In this document: piece by piece, positions 52,142-60,642 of the stretch
How positions within the stretch are numbered: the first letter of the stretch is position 1
How the letters are laid out: every line of letters begins with the position of its first letter
Assembly: GCA_025356335.1 (NCBI GenBank)
Contig: JANXUF010000147.1
Location: 1-64,000 of the forward strand
Direction of reading: 5' to 3'
DNA from: Actinomycetes bacterium
GTDB lineage: Bacteria > Actinomycetota > Acidimicrobiia > Acidimicrobiales > Ilumatobacteraceae
Length of the DNA stretch: 64,000 nt
Translations under genes and position numbers: made by a program
The notes under the pieces: generated by a model
What the model was told of the DNA's origin: nothing
What the model saw: only the letters and a program-made list of their open reading frames with translations
The model's database searches: none

Positions 52142-53293
<1,152 letters not shown>

Positions 53294-53351
53294 ATGCCCC
53301 CATCGTCGCGCATCCGACGCAGGTCCTGGCACAGAAGTAAGGTGATTTCCG

Positions 53352-54020
53352 ATGAATTCTCGTGATCTCGACGACGACGTCGAAGGCGTGGCCGCAGCGC
53401 ATTTAGTTCTCCTTCAGCACCTCGATGCACTGCTCGAAACCGGTGAACTCGATCCGGCCGCTCCTTCGTTGCTCCCCGACTGGAGCGTCGGTCACGTGCT
53501 GACGCATTTCGCTCGTAACGCCGACGGTCTGCGTGGGATGATCGAGGCGGCATCACGAGGTGAGCAGGCGTTGATGTATCCGGGCGGTCTCGTGCAACGG
53601 ACGAACGACATCGAACAGGGCGCTTCGCGTGATGCCGAAACGTTGGTCGCCGACGTACGCATGACGATTTGGAAGCTCGACGCCGCCTGGGTGACGCTCG
53701 ACGCCGACGGCTGGGCCGGCAGCGGCGCGATGTTGACCGGTGAGGTCGTGCCGATCGTCGTCGTCCCGTTCCGGCGTTGGCGTGAGGTCGAGGTCCACCA
53801 CGTCGACCTCGGAGTTCCCGGTTTCGGCGTCGACGATTGGTCCGACGCCTACGTCGCCAAGGAGTTGGCCATCCAGATGCGCCAGTGGAAGAGCCGGCGG
53901 CCGATGGGCATGACCGATCTTCCGCAGGCCGTCAACGGGCTCAGTGCCAAGCGGCGATTGGCCTGGCTGCTCTCCCGACTCGTCGTGGACGGCGTCGAGG
54001 CGCCGGGCCCCTGGAGTTGA
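53352..54020 (+). CDS. Mycothiol-dependent maleylpyruvate isomerase-like (DinB/MDMPI) protein
   Basis: A 222-residue complete member of the family seen in part at the window's left end. The DinB-like bundle shows LLPDWSVGHVLTHFARNADGL (first metal His), RWREVEVHHVDLGVPGFGVDDW (second His pair) and a C-terminal domain of about 60 residues. Members use mycothiol as thiol cofactor, but the reaction is not known for this one. ATG 53352 has AAGGTG 8 nt upstream; the same bases also form a TAAGGT -10 box. The S9 peptidase gene follows after 47 nt. Confidence 0.88.
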   Translation: MNSRDLDDDVEGVAAAHLVLLQHLDALLETGELDPAAPSLLPDWSVGHVLTHFARNADGLRGMIEAASRGEQALMYPGGLVQRTNDIEQGASRDAETLVADVRMTIWKLDAAWVTLDADGWAGSGAMLTGEVVPIVVVPFRRWREVEVHHVDLGVPGFGVDDWSDAYVAKELAIQMRQWKSRRPMGMTDLPQAVNGLSAKRRLAWLLSRLVVDGVEAPGPWS

Positions 54021-54067
54021 CGACAGTCTGAACGACGGATGACCCGAGAAGTGATAGCAAGAGTGTC

Positions 54068-56218
54068 GTGACCGAACCGACGCCGTTCCACGACCTCGAC
54101 GCCTACATTGCGCTGCCTCGCCTCGGGGGATTGGCGCTGTCGCCGGACGGCTTGCGACTCGTGACGGCGATGAGCGTCCTCGATCCGAAGCGAACCACGT
54201 ACGTGACCTCGCTGTGGGAGATCGATCCTCGCGGCGTTCGACCCGCCACCAGGCTGACTCGCAGCGCCAAGGGTGAGAACGGTGCGGCGTTCCTACCGGA
54301 CGGTTCGCTGCTGTTCGTCTCCGCCCGTCCGGATCCAGCCGGGTCGGCCGGGTCGGCCGGGTCGCAGGACGAGCCGACGGCTGCGCTGTGGCGTCTGCCT
54401 GCCGGCGGCGGGGAAGCCGGCGTGGTGGCGACCCGTCCCGGCGGCGTCAGTGGTGTGGTCGTCGCCGAGGGGAGCGGCACGATCGTCGTCAGTTCCGAGA
54501 CGTTGCCAGGCTCGACCGATGCCGAAGACGACCAGCGCCGTCGCGCCGCGCGCAAGGACAACAAGATCAGCGCGATCCTGCACGAGACCTACCCGATCCG
54601 GTTCTGGGATCACGACCTCGGCCCCGCCCTTCCTCGGCTGATGATTGCCGAGGCGCCGACCGGTGAGACCTGGAGCGACATCGAGAGCGTCGGCGAGAGC
54701 GACATCGCGCGCGCCGGCGCTGTCGTGAGCAGCGTGGCGAGCGAGACCGTCGAACTGCGCGATCTGACCGGTCACCTCGGGACCGCGCTGTCGACGGACG
54801 AGGCCTCGTGGGCGATCTCGCCGGATGGGCGGACGGTCTATGCGGCCTGGAGTGTCGTCGAGGCTGGCGGTTCCGACCGCTTGGCGATCGTCGCCATCGA
54901 CGTGGCGTCCGGGCATCGGGTGGAACTGCTGTCCGACGCCGAGCACGAGTATCTGATGCCGGCTGTGTCGCCGGACGGCGCGCGTCTGGCCTACGTCGTC
55001 ATGACCAGGTCGACCGTGAGTCAGCCACCGGATATGCAGCTGGCGGTCGCCGAACTCGGCGCCGGCGGTCTGTCGATCGCCGACGTGCGGATCATCGCCG
55101 CCGGGTGGGACCGCTGGCCCGGCCAACCGGTGTGGACGCCTGATGGCACCGCTCTCGTCGTCGCCGCCGACTCCGACGGCTGCGCACCGCTGTTCCGCTT
55201 CGACCTCGAAAGCGGCACGGAGACCTCGACCGTGACGCGGCTCACGGGCGATCACGGTGCGTATACGAGCATCTGCATCGACCCCGCCGGCGCGTGGATC
55301 TATGCGATGCGATCGGCGATCGACGCGCCGTCCGCTCCCGTCCGTATTGCCGCAGCCGGTGCCGGCCAGCAACCGGCGATGCTGCGCAGTCCATCTCCCG
55401 TGCCGGCACTGCCGGGGTCGCTGACCGAGGTGTCGGCGGTCGCCGTCGACGGGACACCGCTGCGGGCGTGGCTCGTACTGCCCGATGGCGCAACCGAGTC
55501 CTCGCCGGCGCCACTGCTGCTGTGGATCCACGGTGGTCCGCTGGGTTCGTGGAACGCGTGGTCGTGGCGTTGGAACCCGTGGCTGATGGCTGCGTCAGGC
55601 TACGCGGTCCTCTTGCCGGACCCGGCGATCTCCACTGGGTACGGCCTCGATTTCGTCGCCAGAGGTTGGGGTGCGTGGGGCGCAGCGCCGTACACCGATC
55701 TGATGGCGGTCACCGATGCCGCAGAACAGCGCGCCGACATCGATGCCACACGCACGGCAGCGATGGGCGGCTCGTTCGGTGGCTATATGGCGAACTGGGT
55801 GGCAGGGCATACCGATCGCTTCAAAGGCATCGTGACACACGCCAGTCTCTGGGCGTTGGATCAGTTCGGCCCGACGACCGACGGCTACCACTACTGGCGG
55901 AGGGAGATGTCGCCGGAGATGATGCTGGCGAACAGCCCGCACCACTTCGTCGACCGGATCACGACGCCGATGCTGGTCGTTCACGGCGACCGGGACTACC
56001 GGGTGCCGATCGGCGAGGCCTTGCGGTTGTGGGCGGAACTCGCAGAACGCCACGGCGGCGACGACGGCACGATGCCGCACAAGTTCCTCTACTTCCCCGA
56101 CGAGAACCACTGGGTCCTCAGCCCGCAGCACGCCAAGGTGTGGTACTCGACAGTTCTCGCGTTCCTCGACACGACGATCAACGGCGTCCCCTGGGCCGTC
56201 CCCGACGCACTCCGCTGA
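54068..56218 (+). CDS. S9-family prolyl oligopeptidase-like serine peptidase
   Basis: A 716-residue cytoplasmic peptidase with an N-terminal beta-propeller (residues 15-440, repeats such as LALSPDGLRLVTAMS and WAISPDGRTVYAAWS) and a C-terminal alpha/beta-hydrolase domain. The triad is Ser569 in MGGSFGGYMANW, Asp in LVVHGDRDYRVP and His in DENHWVL; the oxyanion part is WIHGGPLGSW. It fits acylaminoacyl- or dipeptidyl-peptidases. A 9-nt tandem repeat gives GSAGSAGS near residue 95. GTG 54068 is the only good start. Confidence 0.92.
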   Translation: MTEPTPFHDLDAYIALPRLGGLALSPDGLRLVTAMSVLDPKRTTYVTSLWEIDPRGVRPATRLTRSAKGENGAAFLPDGSLLFVSARPDPAGSAGSAGSQDEPTAALWRLPAGGGEAGVVATRPGGVSGVVVAEGSGTIVVSSETLPGSTDAEDDQRRRAARKDNKISAILHETYPIRFWDHDLGPALPRLMIAEAPTGETWSDIESVGESDIARAGAVVSSVASETVELRDLTGHLGTALSTDEASWAISPDGRTVYAAWSVVEAGGSDRLAIVAIDVASGHRVELLSDAEHEYLMPAVSPDGARLAYVVMTRSTVSQPPDMQLAVAELGAGGLSIADVRIIAAGWDRWPGQPVWTPDGTALVVAADSDGCAPLFRFDLESGTETSTVTRLTGDHGAYTSICIDPAGAWIYAMRSAIDAPSAPVRIAAAGAGQQPAMLRSPSPVPALPGSLTEVSAVAVDGTPLRAWLVLPDGATESSPAPLLLWIHGGPLGSWNAWSWRWNPWLMAASGYAVLLPDPAISTGYGLDFVARGWGAWGAAPYTDLMAVTDAAEQRADIDATRTAAMGGSFGGYMANWVAGHTDRFKGIVTHASLWALDQFGPTTDGYHYWRREMSPEMMLANSPHHFVDRITTPMLVVHGDRDYRVPIGEALRLWAELAERHGGDDGTMPHKFLYFPDENHWVLSPQHAKVWYSTVLAFLDTTINGVPWAVPDALR

Positions 56219-56253
56219 CCTCCGGGGAACGGTCCGGAGACGGTTCGACGTCG

Positions 56254-56541
56254 GTGCTCATCGCCGCCGTGACACTCGCAGAGTGTCTGGTTGCACCGGC
56301 GAAGCTTGGCAACGTGGATGAGGCCGACGCGGCGTTGCGCGCTGCGTTCGACATCGAGGACCACGACGACAGCGCGCCGCGAAGGTGGGCGAGCAGACGC
56401 GCAGTCGCCGGGTCGAGGCTTCCGGATCCGATCGTGATGGAGACGGCGCTGCACCATGGCGCCCGCGGCGTCGCGACCTTCGACGCCCGGCTTACCGCGT
56501 CTTGCCGCAGTGCTGGACTGGATGTGCTCGGGGACATGTAG
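56254..56541 (+). pseudogene. Truncated VapC-like PIN-domain toxin remnant
   Basis: From GTG 56254 the frame encodes 95 residues that match the middle and C-terminal part of a PIN ribonuclease: ValThr-LeuAlaGlu in AVTLAECLVAPAKLG, then SRLPDPIVMETALHHGARGVATFDARL. The second, third and fourth acidic residues (Glu, Asp, Asp) are present. The N-terminal 30-35 residues with the first catalytic Asp of the VapC fold are missing, and no antitoxin gene is next to it. The segment begins about 35 nt after the S9 stop, so the break likely lies at that junction. It is probably inactive. Confidence 0.65.
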
Positions 56542-56574
56542 CGCCGACTGGCCGAGCGGATCGGTCACGCCTCG

Positions 56575-57315
56575 TTATGCAGCTGGTTGCAACGCTGCCT
56601 GAATACCGGCCAGACCGTGCAGCAACGCCTGCTGCCCAGCCTCGTCGAGCACGGCGTAGGCCGGCAGCACGATGAGATCGGTCACTGTCTCTGCGCGGTC
56701 GAGCTTGGCCCGATCCTCTTCGGTGACCGCCGCAGCGTCGGCAGTCGTCCATCCGAAGAATTCGACCATGTCGGGCCGTTTGATGAAGTGCGCACGAGTG
56801 TCGGCCAAGCCGACCGATCTGATGGCGATGAGATGAGCGCTGCCACGGAACTCGCGCAGCACGGCGATCGCCTGCAGTGCCCGACCCGCGAGATCAGCAG
56901 CCGGTGGCATCTGTTTGATTCCGGAAAAGAGTGCAAGCCCGGTGTCGTCGGCGGCGACGATGACCTGCTCGGCGGCTCCGACGAAGGCTTCGAGGCCGTC
57001 GACGTCTGCGAGTTTGGCGCGGCCGAGGTCCGCGCACGCTTCCCAGTAGAGAGCTGCTGCGGCGGTCGGCGAGATCTTCGCCTTGGCGGAGTTCCACATC
57101 TTGGTCACCAGGTCGCGATGGAAGTACCCGAAGGCGCTGGCGACGACGGCAGCAGAGGTGTCACCGAGGACGCCGCCGCGTCCGAGGAAGTACAGGCGGA
57201 AGGCATCGAGGCCCTGTTCCTTCCCTTTGGCTGCTGTCTCGGGAGTGAAATAGAACGCGGAACCGAGTGTGCCGATCGTCGGGCAGGCGGCAAGAAGAAG
57301 TTCGTCTGGAGTCAT
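56575..57315 (-). CDS. SCO6745-family protein of unknown function
   Basis: A 246-residue protein of an actinobacterial family named after SCO6745. Visible segments are SAFYFTPETAAKGKEQGLDAFRLYFLGRGGVLGD near the N-terminus and ALYWEACADLGRAKLADVDGL, then HLIAIRSVGLADTRAHFIKRPDMVEFFGW. It is probably all-helical and cytoplasmic. I know of no assigned reaction. ATG 57315 has TAGTGT 8 nt upstream, so the message is probably leaderless. It is divergent from the BTAD regulator. Confidence 0.82.
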   Translation of the reverse strand: MTPDELLLAACPTIGTLGSAFYFTPETAAKGKEQGLDAFRLYFLGRGGVLGDTSAAVVASAFGYFHRDLVTKMWNSAKAKISPTAAAALYWEACADLGRAKLADVDGLEAFVGAAEQVIVAADDTGLALFSGIKQMPPAADLAGRALQAIAVLREFRGSAHLIAIRSVGLADTRAHFIKRPDMVEFFGWTTADAAAVTEEDRAKLDRAETVTDLIVLPAYAVLDEAGQQALLHGLAGIQAALQPAA

Positions 57316-57482
57316 CGCCGGCGACACTACACAGACGCCGTCCACCGGGCCGAGGTGCAGCGCCGAGTGCAGCTTCGAAGCAAAAATGTACGCAGACGCC
57401 GAGGCCGCGCTCTGGTGAGTGTGCCAGAACTCGTTGCTGCGATCGCCTCGGACGGTGCGTCTCGACGTTTCACGGGCCGTGC

Positions 57483-57488
57483 TACTCT
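57483..57488 (+). promoter_or_regulatory. -10 element of the leader ORF / BTAD regulator
   Basis: TACTCT would start transcription near 57495. The predicted 5' leader holds a small stem TGGATGC (57500-57506) / GCATCCA (57520-57526) before the leader ORF ribosome site. Confidence 0.4.
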
Positions 57489-57550
57489 TTGATCGAGGCT
57501 GGATGCGCGACACCACCGTGCATCCAACACCCCCCGAGAGGGACTATCGG

Positions 57551-57589
57551 ATGAGTTTACGCACCTCGACGGAGGCCGGTACTCCGTGA
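57551..57589 (+). CDS. 12-codon leader ORF coupled to the BTAD regulator
   Basis: ATG 57551 opens MSLRTSTEAGTP and stops at TGA 57587-57589, which overlaps the regulator GTG as GTGA. It has its own ribosome site GAGAGGG about 8 nt upstream. GGAGG inside it (57571-57575) serves the regulator start. The third codon is TTA, rare here though present in other genes of the window. A role as a regulatory leader peptide is inference. Confidence 0.5.
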   Translation: MSLRTSTEAGTP

Positions 57590-60500
57590 GCACGCCGCAG
57601 ATCCTCAACGCGCGTCTGCGCGTTCCCCAGGTCAGGGCGATCCCTCGCCAGCGGATCGACGAGCTGCTCGATCAGGCCTGGCAGCACAGGGTCACGCTGG
57701 TACTGGCACCTGCTGGCTCCGGAAAGACCACAGCGATCGCCGAGTTCGCAGCACGCGCCGCGCACCCTGTCGGCTGGTTCACGTCCACCGGTTGTGACGG
57801 GACGGCAGCGAGCTTCGTGTCGTACGTCAACTCCTCGCTCGCCATCGCCCACCCCGGTATCACGCCGGGTTGGAGGGACGTGAACGAGGCGATCGAGGCC
57901 CTCGACCAACTGCAAACGCCGATCGCGCTGGTCATCGACGATGTCCACACGCTCTTCGCAACACCTGCGGAGGAGGCACTCGGGCAACTGATCGAAGATG
58001 CCCCAGACCATGTCAAGATCGTCATCGGCACCCGCAGGGAGCCGTCCTTCGACCTCACCAGAATGCGGTTGGCCGGCAGCGTGATGACGATCGGCGCCGA
58101 CGAGTTGCGATTCCGGTCTTGGGAGGCTGAACAGCTGTTCCGTGACCTCTACGACACCTGGTTGCGGCCGGATGATGTCGCCCGCCTGTCCAGACGCGTC
58201 GAGGGTTGGGCAGCCGGCCTGCAACTGTTCCACCTTGCTGCCCGCACGCTCACGCCCCCGGAACAGCGCAGGCTGATCGACCGGCTCGGTGGCCAGGCAC
58301 GGATCGTCCGTGACTATCTGGCGGCGAATGTGCTGGGTCCGATCGCCTCCGAGCTGCGGACGTTCCTGATCGACACCTGCGTGCTCGGCGTCGTCACCCC
58401 CGCCAGTGCCGACTGTCTGCGCGGTGAGGCCGGTTCAGCGGCGTACCTGCGTGAGTTGGCAGAGTCGCATCTGTTCACCGTCGCCCTCGACGACAACACG
58501 TACCGCTATCACGAGGTCATGCGTTCACAGCTGGAAGCACTGCTCTACGAGCGTGACGGCGAGGAAGTGACAGCGCAGCGGTACCGCGCGGCTGCGCGTC
58601 TGCTTGAGGCAGAAGGACAGACCTATGAGGCGCTGCGCTGTTACGCCCACGCCTCGGAGTGGGGTGATGTTCGCCGTCTCGCCAACCCTGCAGGCAGCGA
58701 GTCAGCCGCGGGTTCTGCTCACTGGATCGTCGACATTCCGGCATCGATCGTCGCCGATGACGCCTGGCTACTGCTCGCCAGGGCCCGCGCCGAACTGGCC
58801 TCTGGACGATTCAGCGCTGCTGCAGCGTCGTTCCAGCAGGCCGAGAGCAAAGCGATCGGTGCCGAGGTCGCCAATCGGTGCAGCGCAGAACGGACCGAGC
58901 TGAATGCCTGGCTCGACACGCGTGCACCGGCACCGACGAATTGGATTCTCCTCGCCCGTCAGGGGTGCCGGCGCGATCCCGCCGCAGCGGCTGCGGCACT
59001 GGAACGTACCGGGGATCCGACATCGCTGGTCGTCGCCGGCGCGCTGCTGATCGTCGCCGGACAGGCAGAGCAGGCGACGACGGTGCTCGAGCGGGTGCTC
59101 GGTGAAGTCGTACTCACACCGTGGACGTACAGCGCGGCCGTCGTATCGCTGGCGACAGCCCGGCTGCTGCAGGGTTCCACTTCGGCCGGCCAGGCGCTCG
59201 ACGAGGCGGGGGCCTACGCCGAACGGGTGGGTGCAGGATGGGTGGCGAGGATCGCCCGCGCCGTGCTCGCCCTGACCCGGCGGGCGAACGGGGTCGAGGA
59301 GGCGACACGCGTCGGGCAGCTGTGCGAGATCGACGGTGACCCCTGGGGTGCGGCCTTCGCGGCCTTGCTCGCCGGTCTCGGAGGCGCTCGCAGCGGACGT
59401 ACCGACCCGTCGCCGATTTCCGTGTTGCGCAACGCTGCCGAGCGATTTCGTGAACTCGGCGCGACGGCACTGCAGAGCGTCGCTCTGCTCGGCGCAGCCG
59501 CGTGCCTCGATCGGGCCGGTGATCCCGATGCCGTACGGGCCGAGGCAGAAGCACGTGCGCTGAGTCACAGCAGCGGCACCTCGGCGGCGCGCGAACTGTT
59601 GGACGGATTGCTGTCGGCCGGCACCGCAAGCGCCACTGGCGCCGCTGGCGCTGCCGGCATCTCCGGTGTCTCTGGCACCGCCGGCGTGTTTGGCACCGCC
59701 GGCGTGTTTGGCATCTCCGGGTCGAATGGCACCTCCGGGTCGAATGGCACCTCCGGGTCGAATGGCATCTCCGGGTCGAATGGCACCTCCGGGTCGAATG
59801 GCACCTCCGGGTCGAATGGCGCCGCTGAACGGTCGGCCACTGCTGATGCCGCGGACACGTCTGGCGCGATGTCCAACGAGGCCGCGAAGCTCGACCGTGA
59901 CGCTGCATCCAGCGTCGACGGCGGTTCGCTTCCCGCACCGTTGATCGAGTCGACGTGTTTCGGGCGCTTCGCCGTGCGGGTCGGTGGCGACGAAATTTCG
60001 TTCGCTTCGCTGCGCCCGCGTGCCAGAACACTGCTGCGCCTGCTGGTGGTCAACGCCGGCGCTGCGGTGCACCGAGAAGTCATCGTCGATGCGCTGTGGC
60101 CGGAAAGCGACCGCGAGACGGGCGTCCGCAATCTCCAGGTGGCGATCTCCGCTGTTCGTAAGGCGTTGAGCGACGCCGGCGTCGCCGACGAACTCGGCGT
60201 CGTGCGTCAGGACGAGGGGTATCGGGCGGCGTTCGCCGGTAGCGACGGCTGCGACGTGGTGCGCTTCCGCACGGCGATGTCCGCTGTGAAGACGGCGCTT
60301 GCCAACGGAGACGAAGACGCTGCGTTCGAGGCGGCGATGGCTGCGCTTCGAGAGCATCAGGGGGAACTGCTCGCCGAGGACGGTCCCGCAGAATGGGCGC
60401 AACCGGCGAGACAACTCGTCGGCAAGCAATTCGAGTCTGCTGCAGTACTCGCAGCGACCGGCTACGTCGAACGCCGGCAATTCGTCGACGCCGCCGAACT

Positions 60501-60642
60501 GTGCGAAATGGCGCTCGTGAGCCGGCCGTTCGCCGACGGTCTGTGGAGGCTGCTGCTGCGAGCGCACCGCGATCACGGCAACATCGCCGCCGCCGCCGAA
60601 GTGCAGACCCGCTACGACAAGATGCTTGCAGAGGTCGGTTGA
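57586..60642 (+). CDS. STAND-ATPase/BTAD transcriptional regulator with collagen-like linker
   Basis: A 1018-residue regulator resembling MalT/AfsR-type proteins with domains in unusual order. A NB-ARC-like ATPase comes first, with P-loop APAGSGKTT (41-49) and Walker B LVIDDVHTLF (about 115-124). A long helical repeat region (about 340-680) follows. Residues 685-747 are 21 perfect Gly-X-Y triplets encoded partly by six 18-nt repeats. The C-terminus has a SARP/OmpR-like winged helix (about 790-885, CFGRFAVRVGGDE to YRAAF) and a BTAD domain to 1018. GTG 57586 has GGAGG 10 nt upstream. Its stop overlaps the next ATG by 1 nt, so it likely controls the exported proteins downstream. Confidence 0.9.
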   Translation: MSTPQILNARLRVPQVRAIPRQRIDELLDQAWQHRVTLVLAPAGSGKTTAIAEFAARAAHPVGWFTSTGCDGTAASFVSYVNSSLAIAHPGITPGWRDVNEAIEALDQLQTPIALVIDDVHTLFATPAEEALGQLIEDAPDHVKIVIGTRREPSFDLTRMRLAGSVMTIGADELRFRSWEAEQLFRDLYDTWLRPDDVARLSRRVEGWAAGLQLFHLAARTLTPPEQRRLIDRLGGQARIVRDYLAANVLGPIASELRTFLIDTCVLGVVTPASADCLRGEAGSAAYLRELAESHLFTVALDDNTYRYHEVMRSQLEALLYERDGEEVTAQRYRAAARLLEAEGQTYEALRCYAHASEWGDVRRLANPAGSESAAGSAHWIVDIPASIVADDAWLLLARARAELASGRFSAAAASFQQAESKAIGAEVANRCSAERTELNAWLDTRAPAPTNWILLARQGCRRDPAAAAAALERTGDPTSLVVAGALLIVAGQAEQATTVLERVLGEVVLTPWTYSAAVVSLATARLLQGSTSAGQALDEAGAYAERVGAGWVARIARAVLALTRRANGVEEATRVGQLCEIDGDPWGAAFAALLAGLGGARSGRTDPSPISVLRNAAERFRELGATALQSVALLGAAACLDRAGDPDAVRAEAEARALSHSSGTSAARELLDGLLSAGTASATGAAGAAGISGVSGTAGVFGTAGVFGISGSNGTSGSNGTSGSNGISGSNGTSGSNGTSGSNGAAERSATADAADTSGAMSNEAAKLDRDAASSVDGGSLPAPLIESTCFGRFAVRVGGDEISFASLRPRARTLLRLLVVNAGAAVHREVIVDALWPESDRETGVRNLQVAISAVRKALSDAGVADELGVVRQDEGYRAAFAGSDGCDVVRFRTAMSAVKTALANGDEDAAFEAAMAALREHQGELLAEDGPAEWAQPARQLVGKQFESAAVLAATGYVERRQFVDAAELCEMALVSRPFADGLWRLLLRAHRDHGNIAAAAEVQTRYDKMLAEVG
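59710..59817 (+). repeat. Six 18-bp tandem repeats encoding Gly-X-Y triplets
   Basis: GGCACCTCCGGGTCGAAT is repeated six times head to tail (copies 1 and 4 have ATC for ACC). Each copy encodes GTSGSN or GISGSN. Two copies of another 18-nt unit (GGCACCGCCGGCGTGTTT) precede it at 59674-59709. Confidence 0.92.

Noticed and set aside
59674..59817. CRISPR-like regular repeats
   Set aside because: Units are contiguous without unique spacers and keep the reading frame of a protein.
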